A stretch of 64,000 bases of DNA from Avoscillospira sp045652125 (GCA_045652125.1 JAZRTT010000023.1:36089-100088); one strand, 5' to 3'; shown: positions 40,535 through 49,832, counted from the stretch's first letter. Notes: generated by a model from the sequence alone, not told the origin. A program made the numbers and translations.

Positions 40535-41227
40535 ATGATCTATTCTACCGAAGTTCAGCATATGTGTCCCGTTGCCAAGGGCGCATATCACGGTCCTGCT
40601 CCCATTCCGGAAGAGGGCAAGTGGGTTCAGGCCAAGCAAATCAGTGATATTTCCGGCTTTACACATGGTGTGGGTTGGTGTGCACCTCAGCAGGGTGCCT
40701 GCAAGCTGACGCTGAATGTTAAGGAAGGCATCATTGAAGAAGCTCTGGTTGAGACTCTGGGCTGCTCCGGCATGACCCATTCCGCTGCTATGGCTTCTGA
40801 AATTCTTATCGGTAAAACCATTCTGGAAGCTCTGAACACCGACCTGGTCTGCGACGCTATCAACACCGCTATGCGTGAGCTGTTCCTGCAGATCGTCTAT
40901 GGCCGCACCCAGTCCGCTTTCTCCGAAGATGGTCTGGCTGTTGGCGCTTCTCTGGAAGATCTCGGCAAGGGCCTGCGTTCTCAGGTAGGTACCATGTTTG
41001 CTACCAAGGAAAAGGGCCCCCGCTATCTGGAAATGGCAGAAGGCTATGTTACCCGTGTTGCTCTCAACAAGGATAACGAGATCACCGGCTATGAATTTAT
41101 CAATCTGGGTAAGATGATGGATTTCATTAAAAAGGGCGATGAGCCCGCTGAAGCTCTGAAAAAAGCCCAAGGTCACTATGGTCAGTTTGATAATGCTGCC
41201 AAGTACATTGACCCCCGTCACGAATAA
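40535..41227 (+). CDS. Fe-S cluster scaffold-like protein paired with GGGtGRT
   Basis: 230 residues related to the NifU N-terminal scaffold fold: GFTHGVGWCAPQQGACKL near 42 and ETLGCSGMTHSAAMASE near 73 supply the conserved Cys residues (Cys49, Cys56 and the GCSG Cys), though the usual third scaffold Cys position is not obvious. This protein is known as the constant neighbour of GGGtGRT proteins in anaerobes; a function has not been shown. GGAAAGGAAG precedes the ATG. Codons are strongly biased toward those of highly expressed genes. Confidence 0.8.
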   Translation: MIYSTEVQHMCPVAKGAYHGPAPIPEEGKWVQAKQISDISGFTHGVGWCAPQQGACKLTLNVKEGIIEEALVETLGCSGMTHSAAMASEILIGKTILEALNTDLVCDAINTAMRELFLQIVYGRTQSAFSEDGLAVGASLEDLGKGLRSQVGTMFATKEKGPRYLEMAEGYVTRVALNKDNEITGYEFINLGKMMDFIKKGDEPAEALKKAQGHYGQFDNAAKYIDPRHE

Positions 41228-41242
41228 GAGGAGGACATAGAT

Positions 41243-42241
41243 ATGGCTTTGTTTGAAAGTTACGAAAGAAGAATTAACAAAATCAATGGTGTCCTCGCCC
41301 AGTATGGCATTTCCTCCGTGGAAGAGTGCCGCGAAATCTGCAAGGCTAAGGGTTTTGATCCCTATGAAACCGTCAAGGGTATTCAGCCCATCTGTTTTGA
41401 AAATGTCTGTTGGGCATACTGCGTAGGTGCTGCAATCGCCATTAAAAAGGGCGTTAAGAATGCTGCTGAGGCTGCCAAAGCTATCGGCGAAGGTCTGCAG
41501 GCATTCTGTATTGATGGCTCTGTTGCGGAGGACCGCAAGGTCGGTTTGGGTCACGGCAATCTGGGTGCGATGCTTCTGTCTGATGAATCCAAGTGCTTCG
41601 CATTTCTTGCCGGTCATGAGTCTTTTGCTGCTGCTGAAGGTGCTATCGGTATCGTCAGAAATGCAAATAAGGCTCGTAAGGAGCCTCTGCGCGTTATCCT
41701 GAATGGCTTGGGCAAAGACGCTGCTCAGATCATCTCCAGAATCAATGGTTTCACCTATGTTCAGACCCAGTTTGACTATGCCACAGGTAAGGTCAATGTG
41801 ATTCGCGAGGTTCGTTATTCCGAGTCCGAGCGTGCAAATGTCCGCTGCTATGGTGCTGACGATGTTCGTGAAGGCGTTGCTATTATGCATCTGGAAGGCG
41901 TTGACGTTTCCATCACAGGCAACTCCACCAACCCCACCCGCTTCCAGCATCCTGTTGCCGGCACCTACAAGAAAGAGTGCATCGAGCAGGGCAAGAAGTA
42001 CTTCTCCGTTGCTTCCGGCGGCGGTACCGGCCGTACCCTGCATCCCGACAATATGGCTGCAGGCCCCGCTTCTTACGGCTTGACCGATACCATGGGCCGT
42101 ATGCACGGCGATGCGCAGTTTGCCGGATCTTCCTCCGTCCCTGCCCATGTGGAAATGATGGGCTTCCTGGGCGCAGGCAATAACCCCATGGTCGGCATGA
42201 CCGTTGCCGTGGCTGTTGCTGTTGAGCAGGCTCTGAAGTAA
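41243..42241 (+). CDS. GGGtGRT family protein
   Basis: 332 residues, named for the motif GGGTGRTLHPD seen near residue 255. Other conserved-looking spots are GLGHGNLGAMLLSDES near 100, QPICFENVCWAYCVGA near 49 and VTGNSTNPTRFQHPV-like sequence near 222. The family is widespread in anaerobic Firmicutes but has no assigned reaction. It is encoded 15 bases after the scaffold-like gene with GAGGAGG before the ATG, and a strong terminator follows. Cys residues near the N-terminus could hold a metal centre delivered by the partner; this is inference. Confidence 0.88.
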   Translation: MALFESYERRINKINGVLAQYGISSVEECREICKAKGFDPYETVKGIQPICFENVCWAYCVGAAIAIKKGVKNAAEAAKAIGEGLQAFCIDGSVAEDRKVGLGHGNLGAMLLSDESKCFAFLAGHESFAAAEGAIGIVRNANKARKEPLRVILNGLGKDAAQIISRINGFTYVQTQFDYATGKVNVIREVRYSESERANVRCYGADDVREGVAIMHLEGVDVSITGNSTNPTRFQHPVAGTYKKECIEQGKKYFSVASGGGTGRTLHPDNMAAGPASYGLTDTMGRMHGDAQFAGSSSVPAHVEMMGFLGAGNNPMVGMTVAVAVAVEQALK

Positions 42242-42256
42242 GTGTTTCAATCCATA

Positions 42257-42293
42257 GGCCCAACAAATCATCCCGATTTGTTGGGCCTTCTTC
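42257..42293 (+). terminator. Terminator of the GGGtGRT operon
   Basis: A 13-bp stem GGCCCAACAAATC/GATTTGTTGGGCC with a 5-base loop, then TTCTTC. Confidence 0.88.
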
Positions 42294-42315
42294 AAAAAAA
42301 TAGGGAGGTATTGCT

Positions 42316-42828
42316 ATGGAACTTGTGGTCACTGTTTTTACCCTTGCGGCCACATGGAGAATTTTTCAGAAAATGGGCCGACAGGGCTGGGAAGGCATCA
42401 TTCCCATCTATAATACCTATGTGATGTTTCAGGAGGTCTACGGCAACGGTTGGCGGATGCTCCTTACGCTGATCCCTTTGTACGATATTTACCTGGCATT
42501 TGAACTTTATATCAGACTGGCAAAAAAGTTCAATCAGAAAGCAGGTTTCGGTGTTGGTCTTGTGCTGCTGTATCCGATTTTTGCCTTGATCTTGGCCTTT
42601 GGTAAGGCTGTCTACGGCGATGGCAGTCATCAGACAGAGAGTGATGATCCTATCAGCGAGACCATCGATTCTGCCGCTTCTTTTATTTCCGATACAGTCA
42701 ATGGGAAAAACCGTCGGGATCCGGAAGCCTTGAACAAACTGGAACAGCTGAAAAAGATGCGTGATGACGGTATTCTTTCCGATGAAGAGTACGAGAAAAT
42801 GAAAGACGAGCTTATGGACCGCGTCTAA
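42316..42828 (+). CDS. DUF5684-like membrane protein with SHOCT tail
   Basis: 170 residues. The N-terminal part holds an amphipathic segment (IFQKMGRQGWEGIIPIYN) and two membrane helices (about 45-60 and 75-95), the pattern of DUF5684 proteins. The last 35 residues form a SHOCT motif (LEQLKKMRDDGILSDEEYE), a short C-terminal helix-turn module found on many membrane proteins. GGGAGG precedes the ATG. It lies between two terminators. Confidence 0.75.
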   Translation: MELVVTVFTLAATWRIFQKMGRQGWEGIIPIYNTYVMFQEVYGNGWRMLLTLIPLYDIYLAFELYIRLAKKFNQKAGFGVGLVLLYPIFALILAFGKAVYGDGSHQTESDDPISETIDSAASFISDTVNGKNRRDPEALNKLEQLKKMRDDGILSDEEYEKMKDELMDRV

Positions 42829-42834
42829 ATAAAT

Positions 42835-42869
42835 AAAACTCCGCAGAGATTTGATCTCTGCGGAGTTTT
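42835..42869. terminator. Bidirectional terminator
   Basis: AAAACTCCGCAGAGAT, TTG loop, ATCTCTGCGGAGTTTT. Confidence 0.9.
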
Positions 42870-42880
42870 ATGCGTAGAGA

Positions 42881-42904
42881 ACCCCGGAGCGAATGCTCCG
42901 GGGT
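42881..42904 (-). terminator. Hairpin at the nifJ 3' end
   Basis: ACCCCGGAGC, GAAT loop, GCTCCGGGGT; a strong GC stem after the nifJ stop with a weak U tract. The next hairpin (42835) likely completes termination. Confidence 0.6.
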
Positions 42905-42917
42905 AATTTAACGGGAA

Positions 42918-45900
42918 TTATTCGGCGTACATAGCTTTCAGCTTCAGCAGATGCTCGTAACGCTCCTTGGCGGCTTCTTCGTTCTTTGCGAACAGAATCT
43001 TGGCACGCTCGGGGAACTCACGGGTCAGACGGTTGTAGCGGGCTTCATTCATCAGGAATTCCTGGTAGCCGTCAGCAGGCTCCTTAGAATCGAGGATGAA
43101 CTTGCCGGTCTCCAACGCGGGATTGAAGCGGAACAGGTTCCAATAGCCACATTCTACGGCCTTCTTCATTTCGCTCTGGCAATTCATCATGCCGCCCTTA
43201 ATGGAGTGCATCTCGCAGGGGGCATAAGCGATGATAAGGGAGGGGCCGGGATAAGCTTCTGCTTCTTGAATGGCCTTCAGCGTCTGAGCAGGATTGGCGC
43301 CCATGGCGATCTGTGCCACGTAGATGTAGCCGTAGGACATAGCGATCTCAGACAAAGACTTCTTCTTGATCTCCTTACCGGCGGCAGCAAACTGTGCCAC
43401 CTGACCGATGTTGGAAGCCTTGGAAGCCTGACCGCCGGTGTTGGAATAGACTTCGGTATCAAAGACGAAGATGTTCACATCCTTGCCAGAGGCCAGAACA
43501 TGGTCAACACCGCCGAAGCCGATGTCGTAAGCCCAGCCGTCGCCGCCGAAGATCCAGACAGACTTCTTGGACAGGTATTCCTTCTCAGCCAGAACAGCAG
43601 GAGCAGTGGGGCAGCCTTCTTTGGCAGCTTTTTCCAGTTCAGCAACCAGAGCCTTGGTGGCGGCAGCATTGGCAGAGCCATTGTCCTTAGTGTCCATGTA
43701 TTCCTGAGCGGCAGCCTTGAATTCGGCAGAGGCCTTATCGGAAGCAGCCATCTCAGCAACCTGAGCCATCAGACGCTCGCGGATGGCTTCATGACCCAGC
43801 TGCATGCCCAGACCATGTTCGGCGTTGTCTTCGAACAGAGAGTTGCACCATGCGGGGCCGTGGCCGTCCTTGTTGGTGGTGTAGGGAGAAGTAGCGGCAG
43901 GACCGCCCCAGATGGAGGAGCAGCCGGTAGCATTGGAGATGTACATCCGGTCGCCGAACAACTGTGTTACCAGACGGGCATAGGAGGTTTCGGCACAGCC
44001 TGCGCAGGAACCGGAGAACTCCAGCAGGGGAGTGCGGAACTGAGAACCCTTGACGGTTGCATCCTGCAGCTCGGGCTTTTCGGCAACTTCTGCCACGCAA
44101 TAGTTGAATACATCCTGCTGAGCCAATTGCTGTTCCTGAGACACCATGGTCAAAGCCTTGGTGTGGCAGACGCCGATACAGACGCCGCAACCCATGCAGT
44201 CCAGAGGGGAAACTGCCATGGTGTATGTATAAACACCCTTACCCTTGCCAGCCTTCACAGGCACGATCCGGGCAGCAGCAGGGGCGTTTTTAGCCTCTTC
44301 CTCAGTAAGAGCGAAGGGACGGATGGTAGCATGGGGGCAGACATAAGCACAGTTGTTGCACTGGATGCACTTGGTTTCATCCCACTCGGGAACAGAAACG
44401 GCAACGCCACGCTTTTCGTAGGCAGCAGCACCCTGCTCAAACTGGCCGTCCACATGGTCCATGAAGGCGGAAACAGGCAGGGAGTCGCCGTTCATCTTGC
44501 CAACGGGCATGAGGATGTTCTTGACCATCTTCACCAGCTCGGGCTTGCCGGCCAGGGCAGTGTCATCTGCAGCATCTACAGCGTTTGCCCAGTCAGCGGG
44601 AACGTCGATCTTCACAAATGCAGTTGCACCGGCATCGATGGCCTTGTGGTTCATATCGACCACGTCCTGGCCCTTCTTCATATAGGAGGCAGTAGCCTTT
44701 TCCTTCATGTAGGCGATGGCTTCTTCCTGAGGCAGAACACCGGCCAGAGTGAAGAATGCAGACTGCAGAATGGTGTTGGTGCGCTTGCCCATGCCGATGG
44801 ACTGAGCAAGGTCAATGGCGTTGATGGTGTACAGCTGAATGTTGTTCTTGGCAATATACTGCTTGGCCTCAGCATTGAGGTGATGTGCCAACTCGTCGGG
44901 AGACCACTGACAGTTGATCATAAACACACCGCCGGGTTTCACATCGTTGACCATCTTATAACCCTTGGTCACATAACTGGGATTGTGGCAGGCCACGAAG
45001 TCAGCTTTGTTGACATAGTAGGAGCTGCGGATGGGCTTGTCACCGAAGCGCAGGTGGGAGATGGTCACGCCGCCGGTCTTTTTGGAGTCATACTGGAAGT
45101 AAGCCTGAACATACTTGTCCGTATGATCACCGATGATCTTAATAGAGTTCTTGTTGGCGCCAACAGTACCGTCGCCGCCCAGACCCCAGAACTTGCACTC
45201 GATAGTGCCTTCGGCTGCGGTGTTGGGAGAAGGAACTTCTTCCAGAGAAAGGTTGGTCACATCATCAATGATGCCAATGGTGAACTGACGCTTGGGCTCG
45301 GCCTTGGTCAGCTCATTGTAGACAGCAAAGATGGAGGAGGGAGGTGTATCCTTGGAACCCAGACCGTAACGGCCGCCGATAACGGTCAGCTGCTTGCCGG
45401 CGTTGGCCAGAGCGGTGACAACATCCAGGTACAAAGGTTCGCCCATAGAGCCGGGTTCTTTGGTGCGGTCCAAAACAGCAATCTTTTTGCAGGAAGCAGG
45501 AATGGCTGCCAGGAATTTGTCGGTAGCAAAGGGGCGATACAGACGGACTTTGATCAGGCCGACCTTTTCGCCGTTGGCGTTCATGTAATCGATGACCTCT
45601 TCTGCCACATCGCAGATAGAACCCATGGCAACGATGACACGATCGGCATCAGCTGCGCCGTAGTAGTTGAACAGCTGATAGTCGGTGCCCAGTTTTTCGT
45701 TGATCTTACCCATGTACTTTTCAACCACTGCGGGCAGGGCTTCGTAGTACTTGTTGCAGGCTTCACGGTGCTGGAAGAAAATATCGCCGTTTTCGTGGGA
45801 GCCACGGGTAGCGGGACGCTCGGGGTTCAGCGCATGCTTGCGGAACTCGTTGACAGCATCCATGTTGCACATTTCCTTCAGATCGGCATAATCCCATGCA

Positions 45901-46451
45901 GCGACCTTCTGGATTTCGTGAGAGGTACGGAAACCATCGAAGAAGTTCAGGAAAGGAACCTTGCCTTCAATTGCTGCCAGATGGGCAACAGGAGCCAGGT
46001 CCATAACTTCCTGGACGTTGCCCTCAGCCAGCATGGCAAAGCCGGTCTGACGGCAAGCCATAACGTCGGAATGGTCGCCAAAGATGTTCAGAGCGTGGGT
46101 AGAAACGGTACGGGCAGAGACGTGGAACACGCAGGGGAGCAGCTCGCCGGCGATCTTATACATATTGGGGATCATCAGCAGAAGGCCCTGAGAAGCGGTG
46201 TAGGTGGTAGTCATAGCACCTGCACCCAGAGAGCCGTGAACAGTACCGAAAGCACCGCCCTCAGACTGCATTTCGCAGACCTTTACAGTGGTGCCGAAGA
46301 TGTTCTTCCGACCCTGAGCAGACCATTGATCCACGTAGTCAGCCATGGGGCTGGAGGGGGTGATGGGGAAAATGCCGGCCACTTCGGTAAACGCATAGGA
46401 TACGTGAGCCGCAGCGTTGTTACCGTCCATTGTAATGAATTTTCTGGACAA
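42918..46451 (-). CDS. nifJ: Pyruvate:ferredoxin (flavodoxin) oxidoreductase
   Basis: 1177-residue single-chain PFOR, converting pyruvate and CoA to acetyl-CoA, CO2 and reduced ferredoxin. The N-terminal pyruvate-binding domain (FPITPSSPMADYVDQW), the gamma domain (WGLGGDGTVGANKNSIK near 425), two ferredoxin-type clusters (CIQCNNCAYVCP near 690; CMGCGVCIGVC near 750), the TPP domain with proximal-cluster Cys residues (SGSCAGCAETSYARL near 810), the TPP motif FGGDGWAYDIGFGG near 970 and the C-terminal Cys are all present. The start is a TTG at 46451 with AGGAGG 8 bases before it. Strong codon bias fits an abundant enzyme. Confidence 0.97.
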   Translation of the reverse strand: MSRKFITMDGNNAAAHVSYAFTEVAGIFPITPSSPMADYVDQWSAQGRKNIFGTTVKVCEMQSEGGAFGTVHGSLGAGAMTTTYTASQGLLLMIPNMYKIAGELLPCVFHVSARTVSTHALNIFGDHSDVMACRQTGFAMLAEGNVQEVMDLAPVAHLAAIEGKVPFLNFFDGFRTSHEIQKVAAWDYADLKEMCNMDAVNEFRKHALNPERPATRGSHENGDIFFQHREACNKYYEALPAVVEKYMGKINEKLGTDYQLFNYYGAADADRVIVAMGSICDVAEEVIDYMNANGEKVGLIKVRLYRPFATDKFLAAIPASCKKIAVLDRTKEPGSMGEPLYLDVVTALANAGKQLTVIGGRYGLGSKDTPPSSIFAVYNELTKAEPKRQFTIGIIDDVTNLSLEEVPSPNTAAEGTIECKFWGLGGDGTVGANKNSIKIIGDHTDKYVQAYFQYDSKKTGGVTISHLRFGDKPIRSSYYVNKADFVACHNPSYVTKGYKMVNDVKPGGVFMINCQWSPDELAHHLNAEAKQYIAKNNIQLYTINAIDLAQSIGMGKRTNTILQSAFFTLAGVLPQEEAIAYMKEKATASYMKKGQDVVDMNHKAIDAGATAFVKIDVPADWANAVDAADDTALAGKPELVKMVKNILMPVGKMNGDSLPVSAFMDHVDGQFEQGAAAYEKRGVAVSVPEWDETKCIQCNNCAYVCPHATIRPFALTEEEAKNAPAAARIVPVKAGKGKGVYTYTMAVSPLDCMGCGVCIGVCHTKALTMVSQEQQLAQQDVFNYCVAEVAEKPELQDATVKGSQFRTPLLEFSGSCAGCAETSYARLVTQLFGDRMYISNATGCSSIWGGPAATSPYTTNKDGHGPAWCNSLFEDNAEHGLGMQLGHEAIRERLMAQVAEMAASDKASAEFKAAAQEYMDTKDNGSANAAATKALVAELEKAAKEGCPTAPAVLAEKEYLSKKSVWIFGGDGWAYDIGFGGVDHVLASGKDVNIFVFDTEVYSNTGGQASKASNIGQVAQFAAAGKEIKKKSLSEIAMSYGYIYVAQIAMGANPAQTLKAIQEAEAYPGPSLIIAYAPCEMHSIKGGMMNCQSEMKKAVECGYWNLFRFNPALETGKFILDSKEPADGYQEFLMNEARYNRLTREFPERAKILFAKNEEAAKERYEHLLKLKAMYAE

Positions 46452-46478
46452 GATATTGACCTCCTATTTCTTGGTTCT

Positions 46479-46491
46479 GTGAAAAAATCAC
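46479..46491. promoter_or_regulatory. GTGA-TCAC dyad in the nifJ leader
   Basis: GTGA-AAAAA-TCAC, a dyad centred about 20 bases after the predicted start of transcription. It resembles half-sites of CRP/FNR or Rex type but with a 5-base spacer, so the binder is uncertain. Confidence 0.4.
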
Positions 46492-46511
46492 TGAACATTG
46501 TTTTACACCTT

Positions 46512-46540
46512 ATCCTAACATATTCAGGCCTGTTTGTAAA
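46512..46540 (-). promoter_or_regulatory. nifJ promoter
   Basis: Minus strand TTTACA (46535-46540), 17-base spacer, TAGGAT (46512-46517) with TGT upstream. Confidence 0.55.
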
Positions 46541-46561
46541 TGAAGAAAAGCAAAATAATTC

Positions 46562-46590
46562 TTGGTTTTTCAACATATTTATAGTAAAAT
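46562..46590 (+). promoter_or_regulatory. comM-thiI-cinA promoter
   Basis: TTGGTT (46562-46567), 17-base spacer, TAAAAT (46585-46590). Confidence 0.5.
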
Positions 46591-46619
46591 ATGGTAAGAA
46601 ATTGACAGGAGGCAGGGAT

Positions 46620-48140
46620 ATGTTCAGCAGAGTCAGCAGCATGGGGCTGCAGGGGATTGACGGATATGAAGTTTCCGTGGAATGTTATATTACAAACGGG
46701 CTTCCCGGCTTTGATATCGTTGGTCTGCCAGATGCGGCGGTGAAAGAGGCTCGTGAACGGGTCCGGGCTGCCATCAAAAACTGTGGTTTCAAATTCCCTG
46801 TGAGTCGAATTACGCTGAATATGGCACCTGCCGGGACAAAAAAGAGCGGAACCATCTATGATCTGCCCATTTTGCTCGGAATTTTAACGGCTTGCGGGCA
46901 TCTGCATCTGCCTCAAAAACGGTGTGCTTTTTTAGGTGAATTGAGTCTGGAGGGGAAACTCCGATCGGTGCAGGGAGTGCTGCCTATGGCGTTGGCAGCC
47001 CGTGATTGCGGTTTTGAGGAACTGTATGTGCCCAGCCAGAATGCTGCGGAAGCATCTCTTGCGGAAGGTGTAATGGTCTACGGAATAGAGGATGTAAGCA
47101 GTCTTTTGTGCCATCTGACGGGAGAAGCACCCATAGAGCCAACGCCTGTTTGGAAGCCGAAAGAAAAAATTTCTGCTGTTTTGGATTATGCCGACGTAAA
47201 AGGGCAGTATCAGGCAAAACGTGCGCTTGAAATTGCGGCTGCCGGTGGGCATAATATACTTTTGGTAGGGCCTCCGGGATCGGGTAAGAGCATGCTGGCC
47301 AAACGGATACCCTCTATCTTGCCGACACTCACCAAAGATGAGGCGTTGGAAGTTACCAAGATTCACTCGGTCATGGGGCTGCTGCCTCCGGAACAGCCGT
47401 TGGTTTCTGTCAGCCCTTTCTGTGATCCGCATCATACGATTTCATCCGCAGGGCTTGCAGGCGGCGGCAGTAATCCGAGGCCCGGTGCGGTTTCCCTTGC
47501 CCATCATGGTGTTTTGTTTCTCGATGAGCTGCCGGAGTTCCGAACGGATACACTGGAAGTGTTACGCCAACCTCTGGAGGATGGGAAAGTGACTATTTCC
47601 AGAGTGGCAGGAACGTTGGTCTATCCCAGCCGGTTTATGCTGGTATGTGCCATGAATCCCTGTAAATGCGGCTGGTATGGAGATCCTTCCGGACGATGCA
47701 AATGTTCAGTCAGGTCGGTTCGCCAGTATCTCAGCCGAATCAGCGGCCCGCTTCTGGATCGTATCGATCTCATTGTGGAAGTTCCGGCTCTGAGTTATAC
47801 CGAAGTCAGCGATCGAAGCACGGCAGAACCTTCATCGGACATTCGGCAGCGGGTCACAGCAGCCAGACAACTGCAGCGGAATCGGTATGCAGGAACAAAC
47901 GTATGTCAAAATGCCGCTATGGATTCGAAACAAATGCGGCAGTATTGTGCGTTGACGCCCCAGTGTGCGGACTTGATGAAGGCTGCATTTCAAACGCTGC
48001 AATTAACTGCCCGCAGTTATGATCGTGTGCTGCGTGTGGCACGTACCATCGCAGATTTGGAGAGCAGCCCGGAAATACAGCCGCAGCATATTGCAGAAGC
48101 GGTACAGTATCGAACATTCCGGTTGGATGCAGATGAATAA
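46620..48140 (+). CDS. comM: YifB/ComM family Mg-chelatase-like AAA+ ATPase
   Basis: 506 residues. The N-terminal Lon-protease-like ChlI domain (GLPGFDIVGLPDAAVKEA, about 1-120) is followed by an AAA+ domain with Walker A VGPPGSGKSMLAKR near 218, Walker B VLFLDELPEF near 300 and a CxCG-type zinc pattern (CNPCKCGWYGDPSGRCKC in essence, near 345). ComM acts as a branch-migration helicase in natural transformation in characterised species. The start at 46620 follows AGGAGG; the frame is open far upstream only because it shadows nifJ. It is the first gene of comM-thiI-cinA. Confidence 0.92.
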   Translation: MFSRVSSMGLQGIDGYEVSVECYITNGLPGFDIVGLPDAAVKEARERVRAAIKNCGFKFPVSRITLNMAPAGTKKSGTIYDLPILLGILTACGHLHLPQKRCAFLGELSLEGKLRSVQGVLPMALAARDCGFEELYVPSQNAAEASLAEGVMVYGIEDVSSLLCHLTGEAPIEPTPVWKPKEKISAVLDYADVKGQYQAKRALEIAAAGGHNILLVGPPGSGKSMLAKRIPSILPTLTKDEALEVTKIHSVMGLLPPEQPLVSVSPFCDPHHTISSAGLAGGGSNPRPGAVSLAHHGVLFLDELPEFRTDTLEVLRQPLEDGKVTISRVAGTLVYPSRFMLVCAMNPCKCGWYGDPSGRCKCSVRSVRQYLSRISGPLLDRIDLIVEVPALSYTEVSDRSTAEPSSDIRQRVTAARQLQRNRYAGTNVCQNAAMDSKQMRQYCALTPQCADLMKAAFQTLQLTARSYDRVLRVARTIADLESSPEIQPQHIAEAVQYRTFRLDADE

Positions 48141-48151
48141 AGGAGAAGCAC

Positions 48152-49333
48152 ATGAACGAAATATTTCTGTTAAAATTAGGTGAGATCGTCCTGAAAGGGC
48201 AGAATCGCCGAGCCTTTGAAGCTTGCCTGAAGGGAAACATCCGCAAGCGGATCAAGTCTTTCGGTCAGTTTCGTGTCTATTTGAAACAGTCTACTATCTA
48301 TGTAGAACCGGAAAATGAAGCCTGCGATCTGGACGGTGCATGGGAAGCCTGCGGAACGATATTTGGCATTTCTTCCATGTGCCGCTGCCGTCCCTGTGAA
48401 AAGAATTTGGATGCTATTTTTGATGCGGTCGTTGCCTATCTTGGAGACGATCTTGCTGTAAAAAAGAGCTTCAAGGTGGAGAGCAAGCGGGCAGACAAGC
48501 AGTTCCCTCTGAATTCCATCCAGATCTCCCAGGAGATCGGCGGACGGCTGGCGGAAGCCTTTCCTCTTGTAGAAGTCGATGTCCACAATCCGGATTATGT
48601 GGTCAATGTTGAAATAAGGGATTATGCGGCTTATGTTCACGGCCCGTCTGTGCCGGGTGCAGGCGGTTTGCCTACCGGTATGGGCGGCAGAGCAGTTGTA
48701 CTTCTGTCCGGTGGCATTGATTCTCCTGTGGCAGGTTATATGATCGCCAAGCGCGGCGTGGAGCTGGAGTGTGTTCATTTTTTCTCCTATCCATATACGT
48801 CGGAGAAGGCGAAGGAAAAGGTATTGGAATTGGCACGGCTCATGACCAAATACTGCGGACGGATGACTGTGGATATTGTTGGCTTCACCCAGATTCAGGA
48901 AGCCATTCGGGACAATTGTCCTGAGGAATACTTTACCTTGATCATGCGCCGGTTCATGATGCGGATCTCTCAGAAAATCGCGCAGGAGCATGGCTGTAAG
49001 GCCCTTGTGACCGGTGAAAATCTGGGGCAGGTTGCTTCCCAGACTATGGAGGCGATGAATGTCACCGGTGCGGTTGTGGATCTGCCTGTCTTTATGCCGC
49101 TTATCGGCATGGACAAGGATGAGATCGTTACGATAGCCAGAAAAATCGGAACCATGGAAACATCTATTTTACCCTATGAGGACTGCTGCACCGTCTTTAC
49201 ACCCCGTCACCCCAAGACCAAGCCGGTTCTCAGCCAGGTTGAGGCGGTAGAAGCAAAGTTGGATGTAGAGACGCTTATTTCTCAGGCGTTGGAGCAGACG
49301 GAAAAGGTTACTGTAAAGTACTATGAAGACTGA
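48152..49333 (+). CDS. thiI: tRNA 4-thiouridine synthase ThiI
   Basis: 393 residues. The N-terminal ferredoxin-like/THUMP region (LLKLGEIVLKGQNR, about 1-165) binds tRNA, and the PP-loop domain has LLSGGIDSPVAGYM near 185 and ALVTGENLGQVASQT near 287. The C-terminal rhodanese domain of enteric ThiI is absent, as is normal in Firmicutes. A dedicated cysteine desulfurase gene, often just upstream, is not present here. It starts 11 bases after comM with AAGGAG before the ATG. Confidence 0.95.
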   Translation: MNEIFLLKLGEIVLKGQNRRAFEACLKGNIRKRIKSFGQFRVYLKQSTIYVEPENEACDLDGAWEACGTIFGISSMCRCRPCEKNLDAIFDAVVAYLGDDLAVKKSFKVESKRADKQFPLNSIQISQEIGGRLAEAFPLVEVDVHNPDYVVNVEIRDYAAYVHGPSVPGAGGLPTGMGGRAVVLLSGGIDSPVAGYMIAKRGVELECVHFFSYPYTSEKAKEKVLELARLMTKYCGRMTVDIVGFTQIQEAIRDNCPEEYFTLIMRRFMMRISQKIAQEHGCKALVTGENLGQVASQTMEAMNVTGAVVDLPVFMPLIGMDKDEIVTIARKIGTMETSILPYEDCCTVFTPRHPKTKPVLSQVEAVEAKLDVETLISQALEQTEKVTVKYYED

Positions 49334-49796
49334 TATTCTGGCAAAGGAACTCATTGCCAAACTTAAGGAAAAAGACCAGACGGTTTCTACTGCTGAAAGC
49401 TGTACCGGAGGTGGTGTTGGCCATGTGCTGACGGCAATTTCCGGAAGCTCCTCCGTTTATGCCGGTGGTGTGATTTCTTACACCAACAAGGTTAAGGAAA
49501 AAATCCTTGGTGTACCGCCTGAGATTTTGGAAAAATACGGCGCGGTTTCCTCCCAAACGGCACAGGCTATGGCACAAGGTGTTCGAAACCTCTTGGGAAC
49601 AGACTGGGGTATCAGTGTGACCGGACTGGCCGGTCCCGACGGAGATGGCAGTGGGAAGCCTGTGGGACTTGTCTATGTGGCCGTTTCCGGAAAGGAAACA
49701 CAGGTGCGGCAGTGCCTCTTTTCCGGTGGCCGTGAGTCTGTCCGGGAGCAGGCTGCAGAGGCTGTGCTGGAACTATTGAACCATATGGTACAATAA
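49323..49796 (+). CDS. pncC: CinA C-terminal domain: nicotinamide-nucleotide amidase
   Basis: 157 residues comprising only the CinA C-terminal (PncC) domain, which converts NMN to nicotinate mononucleotide. STAESCTGGGVGHVLTAISG near 22 carries the catalytic Ser, then YTNKVKEKILGVP and VTGLAGPDGDG near 99. The N-terminal MoaB-like domain of long CinA proteins is missing. It overlaps the end of thiI by 11 bases. With pncB at 18061 it would support NAD recycling. Confidence 0.92.
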   Translation: MKTDILAKELIAKLKEKDQTVSTAESCTGGGVGHVLTAISGSSSVYAGGVISYTNKVKEKILGVPPEILEKYGAVSSQTAQAMAQGVRNLLGTDWGISVTGLAGPDGDGSGKPVGLVYVAVSGKETQVRQCLFSGGRESVREQAAEAVLELLNHMVQ

Positions 49797-49832
49797 GAAA
49801 AACCAAGCTACTTTCGTAGCTTGGTTTTTCTT
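49795..49832. terminator. Bidirectional terminator
   Basis: AAGAAAAACCAAGCTAC, TTTC loop, GTAGCTTGGTTTTTCTT between convergent genes. Confidence 0.92.

Noticed and set aside
40388..42295. 635-codon minus-strand open frame over the GGGtGRT operon
   Set aside because: Antisense shadow of two genes with strongly biased codons; no ribosome site and no recognisable domain.
42951..46619. Very long plus-strand open frame across the PFOR gene, continuous with comM
   Set aside because: It is the antisense shadow of nifJ, whose codon bias keeps the opposite frame open. The real comM start with its ribosome site is at 46620.
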